This document shows, piece after piece, positions 9,307 through 24,300 of a DNA stretch of 64,000 nt. Position 1 is the stretch's first letter, and every line of letters begins with the position of its first letter. The notes beneath the pieces were generated by a model that worked only from the letters and a program-made list of their open reading frames with translations, was not told where the DNA came from and made no database searches. The position numbers and the translations under genes were made by a program. Origin of the DNA: Motacilla alba alba (Eukaryota > Chordata > Aves > Passeriformes > Motacillidae); contig NC_052033.1 in NCBI RefSeq assembly GCF_015832195.1, positions 2,294,001 to 2,358,000 on the forward strand, given 5' to 3'.

Positions 9307-12300
9307 CTGAGGGCACGAGCGACATGTGAGGGGGGGAGTGTAAAGGGTGTTTTCTGCCAGGAATGGCTGAGGGAATGGGGATTGGGCAGCCTGACCTAAC
9401 TGCAGCCTTCAGAGCCTGAAGGAGCCACCACGGAGAGAGACTACGGACAGAGGGGAACGGCTTCAGCCTGGCAGAGCAGGGTTACATGGGGAATGGGGAA
9501 AATATTCTTCCCTGTGAGGGTGGGCAGGCCCTGGCACAGGTGCCCAGAGAAGCTGCCCCTGGATCCCTGGGATGTCCAAGGCCAGGCTGGACAGGGCTGG
9601 GAGCAGCCTGGGACAGTGGAAGGTGTCCCCGCCATGGCAGGGGTGGGACTGGGTGAGCTTTAACATCCCTCCCAAGCAATTCTGTGACAGGGATCCACCT
9701 CCCCCCAAGCTGAAATCAAGGTGAAAATTTCCACCACATCCACTCACTCTGAGCAGTCCCCATCTCTTCAACTCAGCCTGCTCTGTCCTGTTTTCTTATC
9801 CACCTTTCTACATCCACAAACACCCAAATCCACACACGTGGAGATCACATCTTCTAACTGACAGTCCTGGAGCCTCAATTCTCTTCAGAAATAAGGACAG
9901 AAACTCTCCAGCCAAACAATGCTCCCACTGCCTCAGTACTTTCTATAACCTGTTGATACAGGGAATTGCTTTCCAACTCTAAATACCCAAGCAATTCTCC
10001 TGAAACATCACTCTCTGTGTTCTTCATCCTGCCCAATGGCACTGATTTTACCTCTTATGCCAATTAGTCCCACTGATTTTAAAACTCTTTAAAAGCAGAT
10101 TTTGTTTTCATACAGTTCTCTTACAACTCCTTTAAAAATAAAGGTGACCACCATGAACAATTCCTTATTTAGCTTTGTTTTACCCTCTCTGTTTCCCTCT
10201 AAAGCTAAAACCTTGTCCCGTGCTCTCCCTGAGCTTCCTCTGGAATCCTCATCACATCTTACAACTTCTTTGTGGCCTTACAGGTGACAAGCCCTAACTG
10301 AAGATATTATTTATGCTGAATGAAGTTTTCTAATGCCCTCTCAATTCAGCATCCACCCCCGGTTAACTTTTTCCTCTCCCATGAGGTAATCTTAAAAATT
10401 AAGACTGAATTAACTAGTTATGCCTAAGAGAATCTGTTCTGAGTTAGAACTGGCTTTGTAACCCAAGAAAGAGGAGCAGGAACCTACATGTGCAGAGACT
10501 TCTGGGCCTTGGCTGCTTCCTCCTTGGAGCTGTATCGGACCACAGCATTGCCTTGGGTCAGGTTCAGGTGGAATGTGATGAGAGGGCCGTGCTGCAGACA
10601 CAGCGTGCGCAGCGTGGAGCCGTCGATCTGCGGGGGCAAGGGCAGGGGTTACTGCTGCCTCGGGGGCTCTCTGCTTCTCTCAAGGCTGGCCTTGAAGCCT
10701 TTCACACGGCATTCTGTGCTTAGACTTAGATGCTTATTGTTTCTGTACTATAACTTAATTTTTGTATTATTTTATAATTTAATATTACATTATAAATAAT
10801 ATATTTTATAGCCTTTTCATATTATAAGTTGAATTCTATAGTAATTCTATACTATATAGAATATAGAATATATAGAATAATTCTATACTGTGAATTCTAT
10901 AGTATTTTACTAATAAGTTACAAAATGGCCAATTATTTTTCTACGTAAGGTTTTTTAAGGCTAAATTGTCTCATTAAGAAATGATTCTTAGATTATTTTT
11001 GCTTTTGACTCAGTAACTAATCCTTTGAAGTCCGCAATGCAGACTCTTCTGTCTAATTACAAAATATTATCCAAACCTCTGGAGAAGAAGGTGAAATTAC
11101 AAAATATTACCCAAACTTATGGAGAAGAAGGTGAAATTACAAAATATTACCCAAACTTATGGAGAAGAAGGTGAAATTACAAAATATTACCCAAACTTAT
11201 GGAGAAGCAGATGAAGAAGAAGGATTAGTTACTACCTTAAAACTTCTATTTTGTTTTCAATATATTGCTATTTTTTAAAACTTTAAATTTTAAGTTTTTT
11301 ACCCTGTGATATGACACACTTCTAATTGAACTACACACCCATAATCCCAGTGCCAATAATTAACTTTGGAAGCTTTTTTTACGGCCTCAGGTCAAATAAA
11401 GTATTTTCTTGTGGGTTGGTGCCTTTTAGTACAGAAAGTTGAAAATTCTTAGCATCCAGGGTTCCAACAGGTTACCTGGGGTACTGGCATCTCACCTTAA
11501 ATGCTTAATTAACAAGTGTTTAAAAGCTAAAGAGTGAGCACAAGTGAAAGGAAAGTACCTAATTACACACTTACTCTTACTCTTACTAATTACACTTACT
11601 CTTCATTGAGGGACATACCCTGATTTTTGAAGAATTCCCTACAGTGCAGTGCAGAAATTTACCCACTTTAGGTTATACAAATCATATTTATCATTGGACA
11701 TCCATAGAAATCCAGAAATAAGTCAAAGGGAAAACACACTGCATAAATGTAATTCATTTTTCCCAAAGCTTAATTTGGATGTCTGCATCCAAGGCTTTGT
11801 GGCTTACGCTCTCCCTTTGGAATGACACTGTGAAGCACAAGTAGAGGATGTGACAGACGGATCAGAAGAACCCAAAAAACCCATAGGAAAATCAGATTTT
11901 ACATCTCTGTCTGTGCTCTACAACATCATTCACCTCCAAATGAGAAATGGTGCCCACTGAATGACTGACTACAGGCTTGAAAGTTCATACTTGATTTGAC
12001 AGCACTTTGAAAACTTCACAAATTCCCTGCAGAAGACAGGTGATAAATGCAGAATAATTTTTTTTTTTCAAATGAATCAAATGGCCAAGGCTGTTAAATG
12101 TTGCTCTCATCATCTCTTAAATTCAAGTGTTTTTTCCTGGCCAGTTCTGTACAGTTGCAGTTACCTGGGGGGTGAGGTTCCGCAGAACCAGCCAGCTGCT
12201 TGTTCTCCCTGAGCTGTCAGTACTCCATGCAGAACCTGCAACACAAATTCCACCACAAAACGTTTGATCAAGGTCTCTGGAGAGCACCTTACAGGCAAAT

Positions 12301-15300
12301 TGATCTGGAATCACAACAAACTAACAAACGAGCCTCAGTGCTGCTGAAAACAAATCCTACAGCAGCTTCCTCACATCTTGATTTACTGCCTGCCTTGGAA
12401 GGAAAGGCTGCTGAATGAAAAGCTGCTCTTGTTACTTTTCAAAGATCTGTGGCATTTTTCAGACTCCCACAGTAACTATTAGGGACCTGACAGATGCAGG
12501 TGAGGCACTGCCACGAACTGGATGCTCAGGGTGCATTAGAATTAATCACATTTTAAAAGCAGTTCTGATGTCCAGGCTCAGACTGCTGCCTGCTAATAAA
12601 GATTTTTATGGCACTGCAGCACTCTGCTCTCTTGTCAACGACAGATTAATGTCTGTGACTTATTCAAAACTGGTATTTCTGCACTGACAATGCTCTGATT
12701 GAAGATACAAGAACACGACCAAAAATCCTGCCCTAACAACCTCAGCCTGGTGCTTCACAGCAAGAAGCTGTACGAGCCTGATATTTAGGAGTGGCATTTG
12801 AGAGTCACAGTGCATCCTGGGGGTGCTCCAGAGAGAATCCTGGGAGCAGCTTTATCTGCCCTTCCAGGTGGGGGTTTGGTGAAGAAATATTCAAAATAAA
12901 TGGCAGGAAGAGGGAAGAACATTTAATTCTCAACTTAGTGTAAGCAGATTATTAACACAGCTTTGTAAAATAGAAGTAATATCTGCATATATGTCTATAT
13001 TTATATCAACAGAGATATCTAAATACAGATATATGTATTTAGCCAGATCCATGGCTTCTCATGTTTGTATTAAAGCAAACAAAGGCATATAAAAAAGGGG
13101 GCCTGCATGAAAAAACTCAGGCATTCCCTGAGGGCCCTGCAATGCCATAAATGCTTCACATCCATGTGTTCCTTATTAAATTCCAGGGCTCCTCTTGGGA
13201 GTCTGAGATCACACCACAGAACGGGACACACATTTGAAAGACATTTTTAGAAATTAAGGAACTGGGGGGAAAAAAAATCCTAGTTGGGAGTTAAAGAAAT
13301 TGGTGAATTCCTATGTAAAATCACTACCATGACCAGCTGAAGGATGCTTCCTTTACAACTTATTCAAAGTGAAATAAAGAGACAGGAGATGCATCCCCAG
13401 CACAGAACACTCCAGCTGTGTTAAAGCTCTGCTCTCTGGAGCCCCACAGGCAGAGCAGAAGCAAACAATGCTGGAAAGAAGGCAGAAAAGAGCTGTGAGT
13501 ACCAGAGGAGTAAGAGCTGGTCCAGCCCAGGGGACTGGCACCCCACGTGGAGGATGGCTTGGTGTTGGTTAAGCCTGGAGGAGGTCTGGTTGGAGCTGTA
13601 GTGTTTCTGGGTACCTTCCAGAGTTCGTGGGACAGAGAGGCTTGGGTGTGAGAGATTGGGCCAGAGGACCACGTGGACTTGATGTCTGACAGTTTACCTG
13701 CAACAGAAAAACAGTTCATTGGGGTGTTCTTCACTAATGGGCATCATGGGCTACATCCTCCCAGCTTCTCAGGGGGAAAAGAACAACTTTCTGTATCATC
13801 CAGGGCTAAAAATCCTATATTCTCTGAACTTTAACAATTTTCAGTACTTTTGTGTTTACTGAACCTCACACTACCTGCTACATACGAGATCCCTTTTGAA
13901 AATCTATTGTTGTGTTTTCTTGTAAAAGGTGATACATAGAAAGAAGTCCAGAAAATGGACGTAGGTATTTGAAATCTGACTTCACCAAAATTACAATGAA
14001 ACACTTCTAGACTGTCTCTCTTAAAGGTTTAACAGGACTTAAACACTTTTTCTTGCACAACCCATTTCACCCAATATAAAGAATTCAGTATATCCATATG
14101 TTCTTCTGATGCATTATTAAAATTCTAAAGATCAAAGACCAACAAAACCTTTATTTCTGAATATCTGAAGTAACCTATACTCTTTTTCCCAAGTATCTTT
14201 GAGAAAAACTAAGTCTTCAGAAGATCAGACCACACCACAACCCTTCAGTCTTTACAACTTTCTGCTGTTGCTTGTTCTTTCCCTGATCAGTTTTCAAACT
14301 CTTACTGCTGTAACTGCCAATTCAAAGTTTTATAAAATAACACAAACCCCAGAACAGCAGACACATTAGAGCATTCAGAGGGGCAGACTGGACTGATTTA
14401 AATAATGGATAACAAAACAAATCTTTATCCACCTCTAGCCTTTCCTCCTGATACCAACATGTGCTGTGCAATCAGAGCCCAGTTTCCCTGTCACAGCACA
14501 GCCCTGCTGTTACCAGCATAGGCAGCACAGGGAGGGCTGGAATGGACTGAAAAGGACACAGTCCTGCATCTTCAGCCCCAGCAAATGATGCTGTGACTGT
14601 GCTGCCCCAATGTTTTAATGCTGATTGCACAGAGTAAGAAAATATTTGGTCTGATAAAGTCCACGATGCAAAGATCTTGTGAATTTTTATACAACTAGAA
14701 CTGGCAGATTTAAATTTCAGTGCTTGAAGACATCAGGCAGGCACTGAGTAATTTTATGAGTCCCAAAGCCAAATTTACCAGTTGCAAAATCACAGACTCA
14801 GTTACATACACACACATTCCTCAAATTGCCTCCATTTATCTAAATCGTTTAACTCAATTATTTCATATTGAATCACAACAGTTTAAGTGAAAGGGCAACC
14901 ACTCTCCCATCTTCTGGCCAACTGTAGCAACAGAAATAATTTGACAATGACAATGAAGACATTAATGAGTGTAAAATGGTGAGAGGAGAGGAGGAAGTCT
15001 GAGTTTGAGAGCTCAGAGCAGCCCAGCCTGTGATGGGCACTCGAGACAGGCACAGCAGCACAGGCCAGGTGCTGCTATGTCACTGCTTCTCATGGGGGTA
15101 ACACACACATTACATGACACTGCAAAAACAACAACAAGGCAGCAAATAAAGCAGAAATGCATGGCAGATAAAGAAAAGCAAGCCACTCCTTTCTTTTCCT
15201 TTCACTGGAGGAAAATATCCCAAACGAGCCCTTTTTATTCTGCATTCTGCAGCCTGACCCAGAGGCTGCACCCTCAGAGAGAAGGGGGGGTTCCAGTGGA

Positions 15301-18300
15301 TCAGCATTTTCTTATCTAATCCACCTATACAGCCCAACACAACGTTAGAATGGGACAAACTGCATATTTAGGTAGCTAGTTTGCAAGCAAAGTTTCCATG
15401 TTTTGCAAAAAGAAGCTCAAGAATTTAGAGCTCAGTAAAGAAAATGGGGTAATTATTTAGCTCACCCATACAGGGGAGCATCAGGCTTTGGCCTGACTGT
15501 TTATTAATAATAAAGACACTGAAGAGCCCCAAACCCAGCCCCCAGAGCCATGCAAAAGGTACCCCTTGGAGGTACTACTGAAGTTTTTTCTGAGCTGAGG
15601 ATGTTTCACTTTTAACAGTGAGTTCTTTCACACAAATTTCACATCAGCTCTTCCAGGAAGGGTCTGTCCCCGCTGAGGCCCCGGGCAGTGTTCCTCCCCC
15701 AAGATCTCGATGCCAGAGTGACACCAGGTGGAATAAATCCATTTTTCCTCAGCACGGTCCCAGGCTCACCATCCACCACTCCCCACCGCAGAGCTGCCAG
15801 GATGGCTGCCACCTAGCAGAGGGCTCCAGACACACTTCTGCCTGGGGCAGCACTCCTGTAAGCCCTGGGAGAGCACTCCCTAGGGCCTCCTCCTGGGAAG
15901 GCAGAAGCTGTGGAAGCAGAAAGGCCGTACCTGCAATGCTAGGTGCAGATGCAATGCTGCTGAAAGAGCTACTGTAGCCGGAGGCACTAAGCGGCCAGGC
16001 ACTCGATGAAGGCAGCGTGGCATTCTGAGATGATGTTGGGGATGACCCTGCAGAACCAGCAGAGAAGCAACTAAGAAAGATGGGCATAATGATGTTTGGT
16101 GTGACATAAGCAAATCTGTTACGTGCAAATACAAACCATGCAAGGCATTGTCCTTAATTAGCCTGGTCTCTGAAGTCTAGGAATGAAATGTTGCTGGAAG
16201 CATAATAAAGTGAGGCAGAGGTCTTTGAGAGGAAAGAGAAGAAAGCTGGCACAGGAACAATTGTAGTGCAGAAGGTAAATTCTGCATTTCCTTTTAGATA
16301 CGTGACTCAAAAAGTCAGTGTTAAAGTGCTCAGTCTCAGAGGAACAGGCTTCATTTATAAATGTCCTCTGCCAGCTGACTTAGGCAATGGGAACTGTCGA
16401 TGAGCAGAGATGTGTATGATAAACTAACCTCTTACCACGGGTGATCTGACCTAAATTACTCAAGGTAAACACTTCCCCTACATCCTAATGCCCACAAGTA
16501 TCTTTAAATTTTTGCAGGCTTTCAGTAAAAGCAGAGATATATTTCAGCAATCTCTTCTCAAACCGATAACATAAATGGAATCGCACAAAACCACCTCAGT
16601 AAATCATTTACAATCTGAGCAGCTATCTAAGCACATGCACAATTTCCTAACTGGCAGCAAATGAAAGAAACTGAACATAAAATCAAAAATCTTCATTGCA
16701 AAGACCAGGAGAGCTGGAAGTATTCTGGAAGTATTCTCTCTAGCCACCAACAAAATCAAGTGTGTATCCTGGGTGACTTATCATTCCTGACACACAGAGA
16801 TGGGCTGTGAGACTGAAACATCTTTAACTGACTAATAAAAATAGGTGAGCTCTGTAGCAAAGAGCATCGTGTTGAGGTAGAAAGGAGGAAGTAAAAGGAC
16901 AATCTCATCCCTCACAGCTCAATAAAAACCACAGGCTTTGTTTTTAATTGGAACAGCAACCAACCAAACTTCACCTTCAGCAGACTCCCTGTGCTCCAAG
17001 GGACACTGATGCAGACATCAGTTTCAAGCAACAGAACCCTGTATCAGGCCCTGTCTGGAAATAACCCAATTCCAGGCAGGAACTATGGAATTATAGCAGA
17101 TTCAAAGGCCCTGAAAATGGTCTTGATTCCTCGTGGCTACAACTCTCAGCCCACAGAAGCTGACCCTCCAAAGCTTCACTAGCAAACAGGGCAAAGCAAA
17201 AATCAACCCAAAAGCTTAAGTTTTACCTGCTTTTAAGTGCACAGGGCAAGGACAGCACACCCCACAGCCTGACCCTCTAGCTGGGGAGCAGCTCTGTCTG
17301 TCAGCACAAGCTCTGTGCTTCAGGCTGCAGTTACACAAGCATAAAGAAACAGACTCTGCAACTATGGTTTTTATTAAAATTCTATTATTACGAAGCTAAA
17401 AGCTAATGAGGACAAGAGGCACACACTGACCCCCACAGGCATTGCTTTTCAGAAGGTCTGACCTCTTGAGGGCCTCTTTACTTCTGCTAAGACCATCTCT
17501 GCTGACCCTCTTTAAGGAGAGGAGTTATTTCTTCATTCCACAGGCACATTATGCACCAACAGAGCTCATGTTCCTTCTCTAAAGCAGCAAGACCTGTAGT
17601 GGATATCATCTGATTTTACAGGGAGAGCTCTGTAGGTTTAGGCTTCTGGCCTGAGGAGTATTTCCTGGATGCACTGTATCTGAAGTGTCACTGAATTAAA
17701 CATTTTACAGCTTTTCTTTTTATAACTTCAAACCTCCCCTTGGAATTGGAGTTGGAGTCACTCAAGTTAATTCAACCTTACTCATTACCCAAATACTTCA
17801 AGTTTCAGCTGAAAGAAAGGCTGCTTCTTGCTAAGAGACAACCAAAGTCACTGCAGGCAATCAACCCTCTGGATTCCCTTCCCTCATGTTTCACATCCCT
17901 AACCTGAGGTAACAATCCCAGAGCTGGACCTCCACTTCAAGGATAGCCCTGATTTACAACCTGTGCTGGTGTCACAGATGTTACTGCTAAAACAAACCCC
18001 ACATTTTCACTCCTGACAGGTCCTTCTGGACAGCCTGGTTATGCTGTTCCTGTGCCAACTGCAGTGCTCTGACAGAGTGCAGGTAACTTGGCTGTTTTGG
18101 CACTCAGATCACAATTAACCAAGCCACCTTTCTCTTGATCAACTTCCAGCACATGTAGCTAACAAGTAGCAAAGTCACAATGCTCTCTTGTTTTATAGAA
18201 TTCCCTTTTTATTCTGAAGTAAGCACTTCCAAGACAAAAGGAATGGAAACAGCACTGGGAGACACTAGTTTACTAGTCAATTCCCAATTTTTTTCTTTTA

Positions 18301-21300
18301 TGGTTTTGGAGATAAACCAGTTCTAATTTATTTTGCTTATTGATCTTCTAACAAAGCTACAATTAATTCATGTACCGGAAGCCTGCTGTCTCAGCAACAC
18401 TGTGGAACTTTGTACTGAGTCTTCTGAGAATTTCACAAAGTATGGAGGAGGGTGGGCAGTGTGGAGAGCAAAATATTGTTCAAAACCTTGTGACACAGGT
18501 CAGAAAAACTTCCAGTGACCACAGAAGTTAAAATTACATCTCACAGCCTTTTCCAATAGAAAAGTATCTACATTCCCATGGAAAACAAGAAACTTCTTAA
18601 TCCCTTCTTTTAAAACAATTATTTCTGGATATTCAGTGACAGTTCTGAGCAGAAGCATCACTAGATTAGGAGCACATGCAAAAAATATATCTGTAACAAA
18701 TGAGGTCAAAAAATATATCTGTAACAAATATATGTCAAAAAATTAATGAGGTCTTTTTGGAAGGGAAAATAAAATTATGCACAGATGTGGAAGCAGCTTG
18801 TGTGTTTACCTCCACTCTTGAGCAGATAGCGATTCACATCCTGTATCGTGGTGTTTATGGTAGGCCCAGTTGGAACACTGCCAGGAGTAACATCGGGGTC
18901 GTTTTCAGGATCAATATTCTGCAGTCCTTTCCATGGCACTCCTGGGTGAAACTCTGTTTCAAACACAATAAAAAGGGAAATGTGTGAGGTTGTAATTCTC
19001 CAAAGCTCCTGTATGTATTTACAGGGTGCCCCAATGAAGGGAGGAATTATGAGTCTGACTCCATGTTCTCAGAAGGCTAATTTGTTATTTTATGATATTA
19101 TATTATATTAAAGAATGCTATACTATACTATACTCAAGAACACAGAAAGGATACAGACGGAAGGCTAAAAAGATAATAATGAAACTCGTGACTCTCTCCA
19201 GAGTCTGACCCAGCTTGGCCCTGACTGGCCAAAGAGTGAAAACAACTCTCACCAGAAACCAATGGAACAATCACCTGTGGGTAAACAATCTCCAAACACA
19301 TTCCAGACAAGCAAAACACAGGAGAAGCAAATGAGATAATAACTGTTTTCCTTTTTCTCTGAGGCTTCTCAGCTTCCCAGGAGAAATATCCTGGGCAAGG
19401 GGATTTTTCAGAGAATGTGAATGCCACACTCCTGCGCATCAGGAGGACTCAACAACGTGTTTGAGGGACACCAGCCCAACAGCAAGGCTTTGGGTTGAGT
19501 TACCTGGTGGCCAGTTTATGCTGGAGCCATTGGAAATCTTATCACTATCGGATTTGGCACGTGACCAGCTGTGAGGAACAGCTACAGGTGGGCTGGCAGG
19601 AGACTCACTGTTCTGCATCAGATCATAGCGGCCGTAGGAGTCATCGAGGGAGGACTTTCCCGGAGGACCAATACTCAAACCTCCAGGGATAGCACCTGCA
19701 AGGAAGGAGTCAAAGGGGGATTGTGGGTTTGGAATTTCAGCAGGATGTATTTTGTTATTATTTGCCTTTTTTTTTTTCTTTCTGTATTACAAAGATAAAA
19801 TAAAACTAAAATGCAAACACAGTAAGCCAAGCTTAATGGCATCTGAGGCCTTAGCAGGGATTACAGCTGAGAGACATTGCTGGTACAATCTAGACACTCA
19901 GTGTAAAGAATTCTGCATTAAATTCCTGCCAAAAAGAGACTAAGTAATTCAAATCATCACTCTGTTGGTAAATAGGAACTTGCTGAGACAGCATACCAAG
20001 GAATATCTCTCATCTCACCCTTCCCTAGGCATTCAGTGCTGACAGGATGGATGATTTGAAATGGCTGTTCTCATGCTCCTACAAACTATCAAACAACAAT
20101 TTGGCATCAGCAGTGCAGCTACTTGCAGAATAAAAAACTGCTGTAAAAGAAGTAATTCATGCTGCTCAAAATAAAATCCAGGATATAATAAAGTTAACAG
20201 AGCCTCATGTTCTAACAGAATAAATTTGATACAGGAAATAAAGGAATAAGTGGCTCAGGATACTGGGGGCATGAGGGCTAAAGGTGTTCAAACAGATTAG
20301 CAATCACTTCTGGAAAAGTAAGAAGGTTTTGCCCCTAACTCTGGGCTGAGTAACTACGTAATCCATCATACCTTTGTACAGGGAGAGGTTGATGATACTG
20401 GAAAAATTGTGGGAGAAAGCCAATGTAAAGTTTTTTTGGATTGAAGGTATGCAGGTCTGGAATAAGGGGAAGATTGTGGGACTTGTTTTGCCATCACTGA
20501 AGGCTTGTTTTACTTGAACTCCATGTTCTCAGCAACAAAATTCAACACGTGAAAAAAACACTCCTACACTGCCTGTAGGGAGTGACAGCTGCAAGCCTTT
20601 CATTGCAGAAATCATCTCTAAAATCGCACGGGCTCAGAGGCTACCAACCATTTGTGAGCACTCACATAAAAACGGAGCACGAGAGAAAGAATTCCAATTG
20701 CACTGTGGCTGGAACCACCAAAAGCCAGGCAGGCAGGGGGACATGGCGGGGACAGTGCCAGGGGACATTACCGTGCTTGCTGGAGTTCTGGTCAAGAGAA
20801 GAAGCAGCACTAGACAGATTATCCATTGAGTTGGGGTGTGTCCACTGAGGAAGGCGAGACTGGGACTGAGAAGTGTCCTTCACTGACAAACCACCAGTAA
20901 TGTCCATGTTATTTACATTCATGTTCGGGTTCAGTCCAGCTGGGGGAGAAAGAGATCCTTAGATATCCATCACACACTGAAGGACTGAAAAGCTGGGTTT
21001 GAAATCCAGCCACAGGAATTACTCAGCATTGATTTTCAGGTATCTGTACGCATGTGTGGCATCTTCAATGCTCATTTTCAAGAATTTTTGCTTCTATGGA
21101 ACACCAACAGAACTCCCATGAATTCAGAAAAAGTTAAAACCTTGCTAAAAGGGGGGGAAAACAAGATGTGGGGATAGTATTTTAGAGCTGTTAGTGTTTC
21201 TACTTGCAGTCTCTTCACTTGTCTTGGAAGAATGCACTGGAATGTTGAGTTTAAACCAGTCTGCACTATTCCATGGCTAAGCCAAAATATTCCCAATGTC

Positions 21301-24300
21301 TCCCCAACACCCCCCCACAATGTCTGCCACTTCATTTTGCTAAAAATCCCCCAAAAAAGGACCAATTAAACGTCAGACAAACTGCTGCTGTTTTTCATAG
21401 CGGGTTCTGCACTAACTGGTTTCTATTTTGTATACACAGAACAGAATCACTCAGACTGTTATTAAGGGAATCATTTTGAAAAGCTTCTGTGACATGAATC
21501 TGGGTCTTTCTTGATATATAATCCTGAATGTTAGCAGATCACAGAAAGCTGAGATATCATAAGAACCTCTCAGACTTAGGCCTTTAATTCACATTTTTTT
21601 TTGCATTCTGATGCTCCCAGCCACAACAGCTCACCACAGCAGTCAGAATTACCTTCTTAACTGCTGCATGGCAGACAAAGCTTGGCAATACTATTGTATT
21701 CAGCATAAAGAGAGTCACAAAGAGATTAAATTCATTCCTTTATGTCAGAAAGGAAGTCTGTAGCATACATCAAACAACCACACAGCAAACAGATCTGAAA
21801 GGTTGCTCTGCTCCCTCTGTATCCAGGCCCAATCAATTATTTTGACTTCAATCATATTTGACAGATCTATGTCCATCCAACCACAAAATGCTGGTGAAGA
21901 TTTCAGGAACTTCCTAGATAATTTATTCCAGTACTCTGCTCTGCTTCAGCCAAGTGATCCTTAATGTCTAACTACATCTTTTCATCAACTTAACTTTATT
22001 ACCTCTTGCATTAGGAAATGCAAGAAAACGTCTTCCTAGCTCTCCTTTACATTTTTGATGATTCTTGCACGTCTGTTAAATCTTCTCTTTAGATTACTGA
22101 GCAGAGGATTTCACTTTTTCCTTATGAGCTTTGTTTTTGAAACATTTAATCACCTCCACTGCAATCTGTCTGCATTCCTTCAAACTGATCCACGTTTCTT
22201 GAAATACGTTGACCAAAACTGTTGCCTCACCAGTGCTGACTACAGCAGAAAGATGACTTTGCACAACATTTTCCCAGATGATATTCCTGTTTATCAATAT
22301 GACATTTGTGTATTTTACAACACGATGCTGTTTATATTTAGTTCACAAACAGCAACATATAAAAGTAGGTAATTAGGCAAATTTGTTCTGCTATTTGTAG
22401 GCAGAACACAGGTGAGCAGGTACAGCTACCACATAGGCATGATTCTGTTCTGTGATTTCAGTGCTATTTATTAAACAAACAAACCAAAATAAATTATAAT
22501 TTTATATATATTTCTTTCTCTCGACATATCTATATCTATCTATCTAAAATATAAATTTATCTATATATTTCTCTCTCTCGATAGATCTATATCTATCTAT
22601 ATAAATAATAATTTTATCTACATATTTCTCTCTTGATATATTTGTCTATATATCTATATCTATATACACCTCTATATATAATATCTATATCTATATATCT
22701 ATATATCTATATATAAATTATAAAATTTATCTATATATTTCTTGATATATCTATATCTATATATCTCAATCTATATAATATATATAGATATATATCTATA
22801 TCTCTAGATCAATTATAGTTTTATCTATATTTCTCAATATATCTATATCTATCTATATATATCTATATATAATATAGATAGATATATCTCCATATATCTA
22901 TATGAATTTTAATTTTATCTATATATTTCTCAATATATCTTTATCTATATATCTATATATATCTATATATATCTACATATAATATATATAGATATATCTA
23001 TATATAAATTATAATTTTATCTATATATTTCTCAATATATCTATATCTATATATCTATATCTATCTATATATCTATATATAATCTATATAGATATATCTC
23101 TCTATATATATATAAATTATAATTTTATCTATATATTTCTCAATATATCTATCTCTATATCTATCTATATATAATCTATATATCTCTCTCTATATATCTA
23201 TATAAATTATAATTTTATCTATATATCTATATATCTCTATCTATCTATATATCTCTATATATTATATATATCTCTATATATCTATAAAAACTATAATTTT
23301 ATCTATATATTTCTCAAGATATCTATCTCTATATCTATCTATATATAATCTATATATCTCTCTCTATATATCTATATAAATTATAATTTTATCTATATAT
23401 CTATATATCTCTATCTATCTATATATCTCTATATATTATATATATATCTCTATATATCTATAAAAACTATAATTTTATCTATATATTTCTCAATATATCT
23501 ATATATATCTATATATCTCTATATTTATTACACGTATATCTATATATTTACATCTCTATCTATGTCTGTGTATATATGTGTACTTGTTACGGTGTGGAGC
23601 AAATCTTGAGGTGTGGACTGAGGAGATGGGCTCCCGTGTGGAGCTGCTGCAGGAGGACACTCACCAAGAGGGTAAGGAGCAAAGGTGTTCGGTGAAGACT
23701 GTTGCTCTTTGGTCTGCAGGTCAGGAAGGCCGGGAGCCTGGGGATGGGGTGAAAAGCTATCCATGGCTGATTTGCCTGCAGAGGGGTGCAAAGATAGATG
23801 TGGAGGGGGAGGCTGCTGCTTCATAAGCAGGGCCTGGGCCAGCTGGCGCTGGTGCTGCTGGATCTGCTGCTGCATGTTATTGATTGTACGTGCAACCTGC
23901 AGGGAGAGAGCCAACAAACGCCTGTCAGTGGGCAATCCACACAAACACTGCCTTCTCTGCCTTTCTCTGCAGTGAAACAGCACACTGCATCTCCTCACAA
24001 ATACAAACTGCCTGTGGAAGGGGCTGAAGAGCTTTCCTCCAGCTTTTATTTGATTTTTACTCAGCACCCTCCCTGCCCAGCACTCAAGCCACACACTGCA
24101 TCCCTGATTTAAGGATGCTTTAGCTGCTTTGCTGTAACAACAAACGCCTGTCAGTGGGCAATCCACACAAACACTGCCTTCTCTGCCTTTCTCTGCAGTG
24201 AAACAGCACACTGCATCTCCTCACAAATACAACCTGCCTGTGGAAAGGGCTGAAGAGCTTTCCTCCAGCAAAACTGTGGATCAGCTTTATTTTTCATTTA

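Noticed and set aside
23540..24211. 223-codon minus-strand frame containing the Q-rich exon
   Set aside because: The central part is the real exon 23665..23896, proven by its acceptor, donor and neighbours. The extensions are intron, open by chance and through the tandem duplication.
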